A stretch of DNA of 64,000 nucleotides from Nyssa sinensis (lineage: Eukaryota; Streptophyta; Magnoliopsida; Cornales; Nyssaceae), in contig CM018035.1 in the NCBI GenBank assembly GCA_008638375.1, forward strand, positions 38,908,754 through 38,972,753. The letters run 5' to 3'. This document shows positions 20,768 to 33,127 of this stretch, piece after piece. The notes under the pieces are model-generated. The model saw only the letters and a list, made by a program, of their open reading frames with translations. It was not told the origin of the DNA and searched no databases. Made by a program: the position numbers and the translations under genes. Each line of letters starts with the position of its first letter. Position 1 is the stretch's first letter.

Positions 20768-22788
20768 CTAAACTAAGCATATTTTAAGCCTGATCGGCAG
20801 AGGCAGGCCCAACGGCTGGGAGGGGATCGGCAGGAACAGCGTCAACCATCTCACTTGGGATGACAACTTCAGTGGAGTTGGCAGGAAGAACCTCGACCAC
20901 CTCGCTCGGAACTGCAACCTCGGGAGGGGTAACCCTGGAGGCACAATCGAGGATATATCGAAGTCGGGAAACTTGGCAAGGAACCTATCTCGGAAGTTGT
21001 TAAAGCCAAACATGATCAGGGTCTTGGCCATTCCTTCCAGTTCCATCCTCATCTCCATCTCATTGTCCACCTCGGCCTGCTCCACTGCATCGTCAAGCTT
21101 CTAGGTTATACTCATACCGCATGCCGTCCAACTCCCTCTGCAGCCTCTTTGCCCGCTAAACAGCAAAGTTCCTTCTCTAACTCTATCACGATAAGAGAAT
21201 TTTGAGACTCCTTCAGCTTCTCTGCAGAGTTGTGAGCCTCCAACTGAGCAGTACCAAGCTGAAGCCTGAGATCGTATAGCTAGGTCTTGAGTTGATCAAC
21301 CTCCTCTAAAGGAGGAGAGACCTCCGTCAAGGCAGAAAGGGTGTGCAGAGCCTACAAAGTACAAAGCACACAGTTCAGACTAACCAAAACACTTGGAAAA
21401 AAGGGAAAGGAGATAGAAACCCGAAGAACTCACTTTGACTTGAAGAGAAGCTAGGTCAGCAAGAAGCTTTCTCCGGCTTCTAGGGCCTAATTTTGCTTGA
21501 GCCTTTGGCCCAAAAGTCCTCTAGGCATCTTTTTGGCTCCTACAGCATCAGGGGCCACCGAGGATGACGCCCCCTTGCCCGCTTGCTTGGACGGGGCTGG
21601 GGGGACCATAGAAATGGGGGCAGGCGCCTCTCTCTCCCCCTCAGTGAGGTCAGGAGAGATCGAAAGTATCCTCCTCATTTTCGTCTGGATAGGAGGGTCC
21701 ACTAGGGAAGAAGCCTCCCCCACTGCCACAGATGAAGATGGCTCGGTCTCCCACCGTGCCATCATATTCTTCGCAAGCTCCTCAACACTTCCTCTGGCAG
21801 CCATCAATTTATCAGGATTGACAATGGAGGAATGGTCTCGGTTGCTGGGCATCAAGAGCTTCTTGTATTGCTTCTGAATCGCAGGAGAGAATTTCGATCT
21901 TCTCCACACGCTCTTAACTGCACGAAAAACACAGAAATTGATCAGTTCAGCAATTGGTGTACAAAATGAAATCAACATAGCCACGGGAAAATTGGGCCTC
22001 ACCCTTTCGCCTAGTGGTTCGAGGGAATGTTGAAGGTTGGCCTTCGAAGTCCTTGAATTCCCATCCTCCTTTTATGAAGAAATACCACTTCTTCCAGGTC
22101 TTGTTAGAAGAAGGGCACGGAAGTAAGGGGTCTGAACCCACTATCAAAAGACATATAATAAAGGCCTTCCGCCTTCTGAAGTTTTAGATCCATATTACCA
22201 CGGATCAGGTCAAGGGACACATTGACATTATTCATATGCCCCAACACAATGAAGCTCAACTAGATGTCTCCAACTGTTAAGGTTCAGGTCTGCAGGGCAA
22301 AGGTCGAACCAACAGAAGAATTGTTTTATAATATCAGGAAGGGGGAGTGTCAATCCCATTTCAAACCAGGCCAGGTAGGCGCAGATTTCCCCCTCTCTAA
22401 CATCGCTTGGGCGATCCCGAGAGTCTAGGACCCTGAAAGTAACGTTTGAAGGAAGATTGAATTTCTCCCACAACTCCGTTAACATTTTCTCGGTGATTGC
22501 ACTCTCACCCTCCACTCTGTAACCGGATCGACCAGAGGTCTCATCAGCCCTATTCGGGGGCTCATCAAATGCATCAACAATCCTAACCCCTGGACTAGAG
22601 GGGGGCTCTACCAGTCTATTCTCATCATCATCTATAGAAGGAAGATTCACTAACTGCGGTTGAGGAACGGTCCCAGAAGGACTGCCCGAACCAGAGGGTG
22701 ACTTAAGGCCAGACATGGCGAACAAAAGAAAGAAATGAAGCAAATGAGAAGGAATGTAGAAGGGGACTAAAATCAAACCTGAAATCAA
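20768..22788 (-). pseudogene. Tat antisense ORF (putative gypsy-type transposon protein), decayed
   Basis: On the strand opposite gag-pol, the first piece (22788-22228) starts MSGLKSPSGSGSPSG after an alternative upstream Met and contains EKMLTELWEKFNLPSNVTFR and the family-like PADLNLNSWRHLVELH. After frameshifts it continues with SSNKTWKKWYFFIKGGWEF (about 22115-22060), an 85-nt GT-AG intron candidate (22002-21918), an Arg/Lys and Pro-rich part (21917-21487) and a C-terminal NNFRDRFLAKFPDFDISSI (about 21000). Tat elements such as Grande and Retand carry an antisense ORF here with a conserved plant gypsy-type domain. Its role is unknown. Confidence 0.75.
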
Positions 22789-23097
22789 GAAAGGACTATG
22801 AACACTGAATATCCTTCAAATTTCAAAATATGTCAAAAGGCAGTGGCAGCCTCTGGTACTGTAAAAGCAAGTGTAGAAGAAAGGTATAAAAGACCTTTCC
22901 CTCTCTTTGTATACACATTCGAAATATGAGCCTCCCAAGACGAGTCGACACAACGGTTGAAAATAATGATGGCTTCTCAAGTATCGGCTGCGCAATAAAT
23001 GACCCATTAAACCGACGTCTCGAGAAATGGAGAAACAAAACGTGTGACTTTTCACAAAGCCCATAACCCTAGTTAAGCCCTAGCTTCTAACTAGGGC

Positions 23098-23116
23098 TTG
23101 GGGGGGGGGGAGTAGC
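23098..23116 (+). promoter_or_regulatory. Polypurine tract of the Tat element
   Basis: A run of about 12 G followed by AGTAGC directly precedes the 3' LTR start TGATATACC at 23117. It would prime plus-strand DNA synthesis. Confidence 0.8.
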
Positions 23117-23214
23117 TGATATACCACAAACAGACACACCAATCACCTTGAGACATGTGTGCTTATAGAGCTGATAATCTCGATCATACCGAGCAGCCAC
23201 AGCCGTTGGGGCAT

Positions 23215-23246
<32 letters not shown>

Positions 23247-23862
23247 CATACAGAGCCGATAAACTCGGTCATACAAAACAGCCACAACCTTCGGGGCATT
23301 CTCATATATATATATATATATATATATCATAAAGAGCCGATAAACTCGGTCATACAGAACAGCCACAGCCTTCGGGGTATTCTCATATATATATATATAT
23401 ATATATATATCTTCTAGACCTTATGCTCTGGGCAATATTCACTCAGTATTTCATATGGTTTCGACCTTATGGTTTCCTTAACAACTGCCAAGCAGGGAAT
23501 AAGGAAACAATCTTCAACACGGAAATAGTCTTCAACAAGGAAGCTACTATCTATGATTATAATCTCTCTCTACGACACAATACTCCACAAGGTAATTGCA
23601 ATCACTGATAATCAAATCCTATATTCATGGCATCGAATCCTATCAACTTAGGAAGGCCACGATCTATAAATTAAACCCTAAAGGTACGCTTTATTTTTAT
23701 GCTCATTCTTTGGCTTTCAATACAGTTTTTCAATTCCGTTTACTTACTTAAGCATCGGAGCAGCTACCGCTGGAGCCAATCCGGTGGTCCTCTGATCGTC
23801 TTTCTGAGTGTTCTACAGTTCACGGAGCCCACACTTATTGCGAGTCGAAAAGTGCAGCATCA
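23117..23862 (+). mobile_element. Tat element 3' LTR (746 bp)
   Basis: It is a copy of 3872-4633 with the same three-block U3 repeat and the same GTGCAGCATCA end. Two single-base deletions, about 14 substitutions and shorter (AT)n runs distinguish it. It is followed by ATATA, the probable TSD. Confidence 0.92.
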
Positions 23863-23867
<5 letters not shown>

Positions 23868-23893
<26 letters not shown>

Positions 23894-23994
23894 AAGGTGT
23901 GTAAACGTGTGTCAGTTACAATATGTAACTGAATGTGAAAATAAAAGGAATGAAGAAAACGGATGGGTTATGCGTAGGAAAGAGGAAAAGCCAA

Positions 23995-24025
<31 letters not shown>

Positions 24026-26833
24026 AGGGGAAAAGTTAAGGAAGTGTTTTACATATAATGCATGTTGTGCATGAGGAATGGAAAAGCAACAAAGAAAAAA
24101 AAAAGAACAAAAAAAACAAGGCAAAAAAGGAAGCAGTGCAAGTAGGAAGAAATGAGAAAAGAATAAGAAAATGAAGAGTTGGAGAAATGAGCAATATACA
24201 TTTTTGGTATCCTGTAACACTATTAAGCAAGGTGGTGCGACATGAAACAGGAAGGAAAAAGAACGAAAAATCAAAGAAGAAAAATGGAGCAGCACGCATG
24301 TGTTAGAAGTAGGAAGAAAAAAAAAACAGAGGGACAGGAATCACATCAGGGGCATGCAACAGGGAAAACAAAATGGGTAAGAATTGGACTCTCTGTTCTT
24401 CACTTTTAGAGGCATGAATGATTAATTTAATTTTAGGATCCTATTACGCATGGAATTGGGTTAATATTGTAAGTTGAATCAAGAAAAACCGACCAGAAAT
24501 GAGTGAGGAAACGAAAATTACAGGAAAGATTAAAAAATTTGGTTTTGCGATCGTGATGCATGAAATTAAATTTGAATGCTTAGGAATTATGTGTATAAGA
24601 TGCAGGAACATGGTAGGAATCTTTTTGTGTTGAAACAATAGAAGGAAAGGTGGGAAAATGGAGGAGAAAAGGGGCTACCGGAAAACTGCACAGCCTCGGT
24701 GAGGCTACGGTTTTCCCATTTTGGGAGTGTTCCGGCACTCCCATCGGAAACCCGAGGATAGATTTGAGTTTTCCATGACTTCTAGGTGTGAACCCCATTG
24801 AAAAATGCAAGAAGATTCGTTGTCGGTGAGTCACCGTTGATGGAGAAGACAACTAGCCACGCTGGAAATGTTGCTACAGCAGTTGGGACTTTGTGATTTA
24901 TTTTGGGCCAAACCGGGTTAGGTCCGACCCAACCCACCCATTTAGATGGCTTCCCAACACTGTTACTTTATGAGTAAAATTTTAAATTTGAGTTTGGGGA
25001 GTGTTTGGTTGGAAATGAGAAGCTATCCAATGCTTGGCTTAAACATGTACAGGAAATGACAAAAAAAAAAAAAAAGAAAAATAAAAAAAGCAAAGGGGTT
25101 GCACTAGCCTGTGATTGGAACCAGTGGCCATGGGGAAGGAGTGGAAAGAATGAACCACTGTACCATTGAGGCACATGTGATTTATTTTGCTTCAAATAAT
25201 ATATATATATATATATTAAACATAATTAAGTAAATTAAATAAATTCAAATTAAATTTCGACGCGTAAATTAATCGAATGAATAATGAAAACTTACTATTT
25301 TGGACCTTCTAGAATTAATGGCGAGGTCCATTTCACGAGATTGGGTACCAAAAAAAAAAATTCCCATAGAATGCCAAAATGACCAAAATGCCCCTACGTC
25401 GAAGGTGAGCTCAAACAGACTCCGATTGAGTTAAGTAAATAGTAGTTTTTTATTATTTCAAACCTACTGGACTCAACGGTGAAGTCCAAATTGTGAAAAC
25501 AGAACCCTGAGAAGTAGAGACACGTAAATGACCATTTTACTCTTGGGTAAATTAAGTTCAAATCGGGAACCGTAAGAGCATAAAATAGTAAAAGAGATAT
25601 TTAGAGTAGCGAGGCATAAATTCAATAAATGACATGAAAGCTGAAACGTGTTTATTGATGTATAGGCAAGTCAAAAGGAAAGGGAAGATCACGGATTACT
25701 AGGACGCATTGAAAAGGTAAGTAAATTCCTATCTTTGATACGTGGTTTCCAAGCCACGATCTTTCCATTACTGCCAACCTTGTGCTCATATATGTATTCA
25801 CTGTCATTGTTTCCCACCACGGATATTGTTCTACTTGGTGGATGCCTATTGGTTGATGTTGCATGTCTGATTCATTTCATTGATGTCTATTTACTGTATG
25901 TTATGTTATGATGTTCCATGTTTTATACATTCATATGGAATACTATAGAATCTTAATTTATGTTAAGTGCCAGGGTTTTGTGCTCAGTCACATTGCCCAT
26001 CTGATGCTATCTGATTTGATTGGGACTTACGGGTCAATTTATGGGACCTACGGGTCAAAAGGACGTATAACAATTATGGCATTTTTACGCAGAAAGGTTA
26101 ATGGGCATTTTATATGCATTTATGTTAATGGGGGGTATGCCGGGCCCCAAAAGACTAAGGGTCTGCCAAACCCTGAACAGAGTAAAGGCATCATCCATGT
26201 TAATTGATATAGTTCTATATTGACTGGTTTTGATTTGTTGGACTTGATTGTGGTAGTACTTATGTTGTTTGTGTTCATTGAGCCTATTCTATATTCATGC
26301 TACGTTGTTACTCTTGACGGTTATTGTACATTGTCATTCATTGGTTACCCTTGACTGTTATTGTACCTTGTCATTCATTGGCCATTGTGGCATTTTACAA
26401 TTGAACTGTAATCGTTATCATGACTGGCTTTCATGCTACCTTGACTTGTATTCATCTATGTCATCCCCACCCGTATTGGGGATAGGCTTTTACTTATTGA
26501 GCTTGCTAGCTCATCCCATTCATTATATTTTTCAGGTGAGAATGCTATAGAACCACAGTAAGAGGGCAGAAGTATAGAGAGACAGTTGAGGAGCTATAAT
26601 AGTAGTGAATGAAGTCTCTCCCATGTACTTACCACCTAAGAGTGGTTCAGGATTAGTTTATTGTTAGTTTAAAGTTTAGTCTTTGCACAATAATTGTAAT
26701 AAAGCTTCCGCACTTTAATATTATGGTTATAGTATTTACTATTATCATTGGTAAAAGAATGAAAAAAGTAGGGATGGCCATTGGGCCAACCCCCGACACA
26801 AGATCCCCACAGGGTGGGTTTTGGGTCATGACA
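23868..26833 (+). mobile_element. Solo LTR B, second part
   Basis: It continues B after the Tat insert. It shares with the K LTR and the terminal LTR L the purine-rich leader (23990-24030), a tRNA-like antisense module (25113-25173), an exon-like segment (25666-25716, TATAG| to AAAG|GTAAGT), a TTTGTGCTCAGTCACATTGC block (25977) and the palindrome TGAGCTTGCTAGCTCA before TATTTTTCAG| (26535). AATAAAGCTTCCGC (26697) looks like a poly(A) signal region. It ends TTTTGGGTCATGACA. No ORF of note is present. Confidence 0.85.
25113..25173 (-). other. Antisense tRNA-like module in B
   Basis: On the minus strand an A-box-like TGCCTCAATGGTACAGTGG is followed, about 40 bases on, by a B-box-like TGGTTCCAATC. 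K has its counterpart at 32725-32763. Both are antisense to their LTRs. Confidence 0.45.
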
Positions 26834-26838
26834 CCAAG

Positions 26839-29800
26839 TGTGTGTTCATGCAGACCTAGAGAGAGAGAGAGAGTGTGTGTGTGTGTGTGTGTGTGTGCAT
26901 GGTGTGTTTCCATGGAGGTGTACAAAAGAGGAAGGAACTGATGGGTACACGACTGAACTGTGGCAACAACCAAGGACCTCACATCGAGCAAAAGAAAGGA
27001 GAAAGAGACACGATTAAAGGTATAAATACCAAAACCCAGAATTTCTCTTTTTAACTTTTGCTCACTGTTTCAGTCTTTTGAGTACTTATAACTGCCTGCA
27101 TGTATTTAAATGTCACTAAGGGATGGTTTTTAGGCAATTTGGGAGAGCCTAGGAAGCTCGAGATGCAAAAAACTAGGGAGAACCACCATGGACAGACCTC
27201 TATTAGAGCTGGTCTGATTCAACCCCAGCCAAACTGATTTTGGCTTGCTTAGACTTGACCTAGATGATGTGGGGTTTGCACTACAACGAAAACCAAACCA
27301 AATAGCTTAAAAATGAGCCTTAAAACCTGAGTTACAGATTCGGGTTTGGAAGCCCAACCCCACAAACTTAAACCAAAACCCAGTTTTGAGAATAGGAACT
27401 TAAACCCCATGATCAGTAGGTCACCACAAACGAAATCCCATCAACTTTAGGCCAAAAACATGCATGTATAATTGAGTTGCAGGTTCGGTTATTTGATCTC
27501 AGGCCATACGCTTGAGCTCGATACAACGCTCCAAACTGATGCCAAAACAATCTTTAGGCTCCCAGAAATGATTTGGAACGAAAGGTAGAGGGAACAGTAC
27601 CTGAAAATCCACGAAATTGGAAAAAATGGAAACAGTGAACTAGGGCTACAATAACGTGTGCGATGAAGAAGACGACGAGTCCACCAAGTCGACTCGCTCA
27701 ACTCGCTCAGACCAAACGTGTCGACTCAGACACGTGTCGAATTGCGGGTTAGACACCGCATTTTTTGGTTGCAGTTATAGGGAATTAATATTTGGAAAAT
27801 TGAATCTGGGGTTAGACCAAACTGTGGATAAGGGGTACAATAGGGTTATGTTATTCCAGTTCTGTATGGTCCAGTGAACTGGTTGGTTCACAATGCTGCC
27901 AGTCCGGTCTGGGGTTGAAGTTACTAAACCCACTGGTTCAAGCTTTAATTAAAATAAATAAAACCAGAATATTTCTAAATTGCACTGTGACCCCAACTAT
28001 TCTGAATAATTATATTTAGGCCCAAATTTTAAAAGATAAATTCAAATAAGCCCTGAGAAATAAATAAATAATAAAATAATTTATTTTATTAGTTTATTAA
28101 TAGGGTAAAGTGACTATTTTACCTTTGGACACTAAATGAGTCAAACGAAGCCCAAATTAAATAAACAAATAGTGCATTTTTACTATCTCGGGCATTCTGG
28201 ACTCAATGGTGGAGTCCGATTTGGGAAATTAAGTCCCGAAAAATAAAGACACGTAAATAGTAAATGACTGTACTGCCCTTGATGATACCTTGGGCCAAAT
28301 AAAAATAAAAGATAGTCCATTTTGATTATGTTGGGCACTCTGGACTCAACGATGGAGTTCGTACTAGCAAACGAAGTACCGAAGACATAACACGTGAAAG
28401 TATGAGATTACCAAAATGCCCCTGATGCTATACGAAATCCAAATGAAGTCCAAATGGGACGAAATTGACACTGATAGTAGCCCAAACACTCGTGGAACTA
28501 TATACATGATTAAATGACGAATCAGGATCAGAATTTCACGAAACCATGTGAAATAACCAAAATTCCCCTAATGCTATGCAAAGCCCAAATAAAGTCCAAA
28601 TTAGACGAAATTGATACTGATAGAAGCCCAACCACTCGTGAAACTGTACACGGGATTAAATGATGAATCGGAGTCAAAATCTTACAAAATATAAAATTAC
28701 CAAAATGCCCCTAATGCTATACGAAGTCCAAATGGGATGAGATTGATACTGATAGAAGCCCAGATACTTGTCAAACTGTACACATGATTAACTGACGAAT
28801 TCGAGGTTAGAATCTTACAAAATGTAAAATTACCAAAATGCCTCTGATGCTATACGAAGTCCAAATGGGATGAAATTGATACTAATAGAAGCCCAGATAC
28901 TAGTGAAACTGTACACATGATTAAATGACGAATCAGGGTCAGAATTTCACGAAACGTAAAATGAAAAAAATGCCCCTATGTATGGTAAGTGCAAAGTAGA
29001 GGTCGAATAAAGGCCAATTTGATCTAATAAATTGTCATAAGCATAATTATGGAAAATTGAGGGGCTAACTACGACTCCGAAACTAGTCAACGTGTAAAAT
29101 AAGAAATGATCGATGTGTCCCGATGATCAAAAGTAAATACCAAGTGAAGTCCAAAAAACTTAAAAATTTATATATACTATATGTAGACTATTCTGAGGAC
29201 CACGATAGGATTCCGGGGCAAGAATGATAAAATTACCATTTTGCGCCTCAGGTTAAATAAGTACTTAACTAATAACGATTTGAGTCCAAAAGACTTAGAA
29301 CTTTATATTTAAGATATGTGGACTATTCTGAGGACCACGAAAGGGTCCTGGACAAGAATGGTAAAATTACTATTTTGCCCTTAAGGTTAAATAAGTACTT
29401 AACTAATAACGATTAGAGTCCAAATGACTTAGATTATAATCCTGATAGCTATTAAGCTTAATTAAGGAATATAATAGCCTCAGTTGAACCCGGTGAGAGG
29501 GTAATAGGCTATTAAGGCTATCTTAGGTAATCCTGATAGACGCCTAAGATGATGAATAAGACATGAATGGATGAATTCTGATTTGTCTGTGATTAATGAT
29601 GATTATTTAGGATCTGCAAGGATGTGCCTAAGACAATATCTGAAGAACATCTGTGAATGGAGATAAGCATAAAATTTTGTGAGTAACTTGGAACTTTCTG
29701 ACTTGGTGTATCAATTACACTGTCTAGATATTGTATCTTCATACACTGTACCATTTTATATGCTATACTGTTTAAATGCGTATACTTAAATGCATACCCT

Positions 29801-30705
29801 TTTGTACTGCATTACACATGGCATGATTTTGTTCTGTCCTGCACTTCTGTTCTGTTCTGTACTGCCTAATTAGTGTATTGTCCAGTTTTGTTCTATTCTG
29901 TTTCGCTCAATACTGACTTGTTCTATTCTTTGATTTGTTTGCCTATGCTCTTGATTTATATATTGGCATCTTGTGCTATTTTGTCTATCCTGATCTATTT
30001 TTCCCTTTAGTTCAGTTCTGTTTTATTCTACTTAACTACATTTAAGTGAATTTATAAAACTGCTATTTCTAAAATAACTAAACCCTCCATGTGCTTTATA
30101 AACAAGAACTAGTTTTTGAAACCCATGATAGGGAACCTGTGTTACTCATTGGGCTTATTTAAGCTCACCCCATTATCCTATCATTTTTTAGGACTTATCT
30201 CCAGTGGATTAGAAGGCACTATGATATGACATGGATAGGCCGAGTGGCATTCCAAGTAAAGGATCTGATGGCGCTGATTTGTGGAGACTTAGATTCTAGT
30301 GGATTGAATTTGGTTATTCAAGTGAGTGACATGATACGATTGACTTCATTGATATGCATTAGATGTATTGGGACATGGCTCATAGTAATGGTACTCTAGA
30401 GATATCAGATGTGCTCTGTGATATATGTCTGATTATAGACGTGCTTTGTGGATAGAGTTATTAGCTGTTTGGCTTTTAGACTTGCTCTGTGGTACATACC
30501 TCTATGGTATTTATAAATGAGTTGCATTCCCGAGATGAAAAAAGTTTTAAATTCTATTGCTCTGACCCTACATTTGGAATGTAATTTATCGGTAAGTTCA
30601 AAAGTTTGCCTTTGGTTGGTCGCATTGTCGGTCGGCAAACCAGCGAGGCGACTAACTGGTATCACGTCCTCGACATCCGCGTTGGGTAGGGTTCGGGATG
30701 TGACA
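26839..30705 (+). mobile_element. T element 3' LTR, second part
   Basis: It continues T after solo LTR B, from a (GA)n(GT)n run (26862-26897) to GGGTTCGGGATGTGACA at 30705. The two parts add up to about 4.7 kb. From 29144 on it aligns with the 5' LTR at 1-1559. It has two GGACTCAATGG modules (28199 and 28342), a tandem array (28423-28985), a duplicated GAGGACCACGA block (29196, 29329), a donor (29679), an acceptor (30191) and a hairpin (30519-30588). The GAAGG at 30706-30710 should be one copy of the T target duplication. Confidence 0.85.
28423..28985 (+). repeat. Tandem array of about 132-147 bp in T 3' LTR
   Basis: Four monomers start at GATGCTATACGAAATCC-like sequence (28423, 28570, 28713, 28845). 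Each contains AAGTCCAAAT, GAAATTGATACTGATAGAAG and an ACACATGATTAAATGACG-type block and ends in CCAAAATGCCCCT. Copies are clearly diverged. Confidence 0.85.
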
Positions 30706-31107
30706 GAAGGTGTCACCAATAAGAGGAGTAGTCAGATTTGGCAAGAGGGGAAGTTAGGGCCACGATATATTGGACCGTTCGAGCTTATCGGACGTGTCAG
30801 ACTAGTGGCGTATCAGCTTGCCTTGCCATCTGAGCTAGCACACGTACATGATGTTTTCCATGTCTCTATGTTGAGAAAGTACGTGCACAGCCCAGACCAG
30901 ATAATAGAACTCGAGCCTCTAGATGTTCCGAAAGACTTAAGTTATATTGAACAGCCGGTACAGATTTTAGACAGATGAGAGCAAGTTCTTCAGAACAAGA
31001 CCATCCTACTAGTGAAGGTATTGTGGAGGAATCATCGACTTGAGGAAGCTACTTGGGAACGACAAGCTGAAATATGTGCCAAGTATCCTCATTTATTTAT
31101 ACCATGA
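30706..31107 (+). pseudogene. Chromovirus K: integrase C-terminus with chromodomain
   Basis: In frame, the sequence reads GKLGPRYIGPFELIGRV, AYQLALPSELAHVHDVFHVS and MLRKYVHSPDQI (the integrase C-terminal GPF/Y region), then the chromodomain segment VQILDR and, after a TGA at 30976-30978, LVKVLWRNHRLEEATWERQ, ending at TGA 31105-31107. The chromodomain of such elements binds modified histone H3 and steers insertion to heterochromatin. The upstream pol is missing because T inserted at 30705. The TGA may be a deaminated CGA. An apparent frame from 30517 merely runs out of the T LTR into pol. Confidence 0.9.
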
Positions 31108-31119
31108 TATAGCTATGTT

Positions 31120-31153
31120 TGGGGGACCAAACTTATTTAAAATATGGGAGAAT
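31120..31153 (+). promoter_or_regulatory. Polypurine tract of K
   Basis: TTTGGGGGACCAAACTTATT then TAAAATATGGGAGAA leads directly into the LTR start TGTAATACCCCGACC at 31154. The layout mirrors the PPT of T. Confidence 0.75.
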
Positions 31154-33127
31154 GTAATACCCCGACCGAGAGTGTGATTGAGCAACCATGTAAACCCGAG
31201 TTGTTAGGGCACTATACTATGATATTGAATGAAATGGACAGTTTTGGAATTTGAATAGTCTTCAATATACAGACAGTGTCGGGCGATACTCTAGCAACCT
31301 GGGAATAAGCATCGAAGTGTGTGTACGAATTTGTTTATGTATATGTATACATATATGGGTATGTGTACATATATGTATATTACTATATATATATATATAT
31401 GTGTATAAATACCAAAGTATATATATGTGTATATAGGTACATATAAATATATATAACCGAACATGTATATATATATATATAAATGAATATAATGTATATG
31501 TATATATATACAAATATATATTGTTCATGGAATTATATATATGTGAGATGAGGCCATGCACTAAACATGTGTAGTTTGTGTAACCAGTATGTGTTTGAGG
31601 TGTTGGGGAATGGTGAAGAGCTGTCGACACTGTTATGTGGTGTATATGGGTACACGTATATATATATATATATATATATAATATAATATACATAATATCC
31701 TACGTATATATATATTATATATGAAAATATCAAGAATTTGGGGCAAAAAATGAACGAGAGAGACAGAAAGATAAGAGAAGCAGACTGGAAGGTAATGGAA
31801 GTAAGAAAGGATATTTGGGAAAATTTACCTATAAAATGGGTTAAGCGTTGTTGAGGAAAATTTAGAAACAAAGGAAGAAAACTAAAACTAAGGAGAGAAG
31901 TTCTGAAGAACAGAAGAGGAGAAGGAAGAAAAGCAACAAGAGGCGTGGATCTTGTGAGCCAAAAGCTCAACCCAGGTGAGTCTTATAGGGTTTTAAATTT
32001 TGAATTTTGGGTTTTATTTAAATGCATGATAGAACTTATACAATCACCAGGGTTATGAACTAGAGATCAAAGGAAGCATGTAGGAAGAATTAGGAGTGAA
32101 AATAATGGAGAAATGACCAAGAAACTACAAGTTGCAGGTTTTGGGTCGATGTCATTTATGTCATTTCTTGTTTGTAGGAATGTGAAATTGTTCCCCATGA
32201 TCTTAGGATCATTTAGGAAGAAGCAGGGGAGAGAAATATCCACTGGATCATCACGAATAAGGATTTGAAATGGTGGTCGAAAAATCCAGTTCTTCACCGG
32301 AGCTGCTGTTCTTCCCCTATTTGTGAAGATCCGATGACCCAATCCTAAAATGGATGATGGATATGAAAACCTTAAGGAATTTAGGTATAGAAACCCATTG
32401 ATTTCATGTTAAAATATGATCAGAAAAGGTGACCGGATGCCGGAATGTTCATTGGAGAAGACAGTGAACAGTATTCTTAAACAACGTCATGTTATAAGGT
32501 TTTATGCTAAAACTACGTTGTTTTGAGTGTTACTATTTTAATTGTGTGTTAAATATAGCCTATTTGGTTGTTGAGTTTATGAATTAATTTGATATACTGG
32601 TTAGGGACTGGGATAGCTTATCCCTGTTTAAGCCCTTATCCATTATTTGTTTTAGGAATATATGGGAAAAAAATAAGGGGGCTGCTGCCCCCAAGATTCG
32701 AAGTTGAGACCAAGTGCAAGGGGGGGACTTAAACCTAAGTGCAGACCACAGTGCCACTAAGGCACATGTGATCAAAGCCACCGAAATATATATATATATA
32801 TAATTTGTAATTAAATAAATAAGTAAATAAGTAAATTAAAATAATTAATTATCCCAATTTCCAAAATTAGTAAATGAATAATGTTTTCTTTATGTCTCGG
32901 ATATTTTAAAGCCAATGGAAGGGTCTGTTTCCCGAGACGAGATCCTAAAAAATAAAGTCCCGTAGAAATGTCAAATGACCATCATGCCCCTAGTGATGCC
33001 CAAACCCAAATTGAAAACCGTGAAAGCCTAAACCGACTTTCTTCGATGTTCCAGACTCAATAGTAGCGTCTAAATTAGCAAAAGAGATACTTATAGTAAT
33101 GAAAAATAAAATTTGATGAATAGCATT
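31154..33127 (+). mobile_element. K 3' LTR (B-like), truncated at its 3' side
   Basis: It starts TGTAATACCCCGACCGAG and follows solo LTR B and LTR L through a (TA)n-rich stretch, a purine leader, a CAACCCAG|GTGAGT donor (31977), a tRNA-like module (32725-32763) and GTCTCGGATATT-type modules. It stops aligning at about 33127 (ATTTGATGAATAGCATTAAA), where copia sequence begins; the last kilobase is missing. The cut is probably a deletion or rearrangement, since no TSD is visible. Confidence 0.8.
32725..32763 (-). other. Antisense tRNA-like module in K LTR
   Basis: Minus-strand TGCCTTAGTGGC (A-box-like) and GGTTTAAGTCC (B-box-like) are separated by 16 bases, closer than in a real tRNA. It is homologous to the module in B. 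Confidence 0.4.

Larger units (their letters stand above)
3872..23862 (+). mobile_element. Tat-lineage Ty3/gypsy retrotransposon, full length but decayed and interrupted
   Basis: Two LTRs (3872-4633 and 23117-23862) enclose a PBS, gag, protease, RT, RNase H, a second RNase H, integrase, a tandem-repeat 3' region, an antisense ORF and a polypurine tract. ATATA flanks both ends, though this lies in (TA)n so it is weak evidence for a TSD. Subtracting the nested O1 insert leaves about 11.8 kb. The second RNase H and the antisense ORF after integrase are hallmarks of the plant Tat lineage. In-frame stops in nearly every domain mean it cannot make its own proteins. Its LTRs differ by about 16 positions over roughly 455 aligned bases outside the (AT)n runs, so it is not very recent. 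Confidence 0.92.

Noticed and set aside
30517..30978. 153-codon frame that looks like one protein
   Set aside because: The first 190 bases are T LTR and the rest is K integrase/chromodomain; the junction at 30705/30706 is an insertion border.
32067..32342. 91-codon minus-strand frame
   Set aside because: It lies in the intron-like part of the K LTR, and the homologous part of LTR L does not keep the frame.
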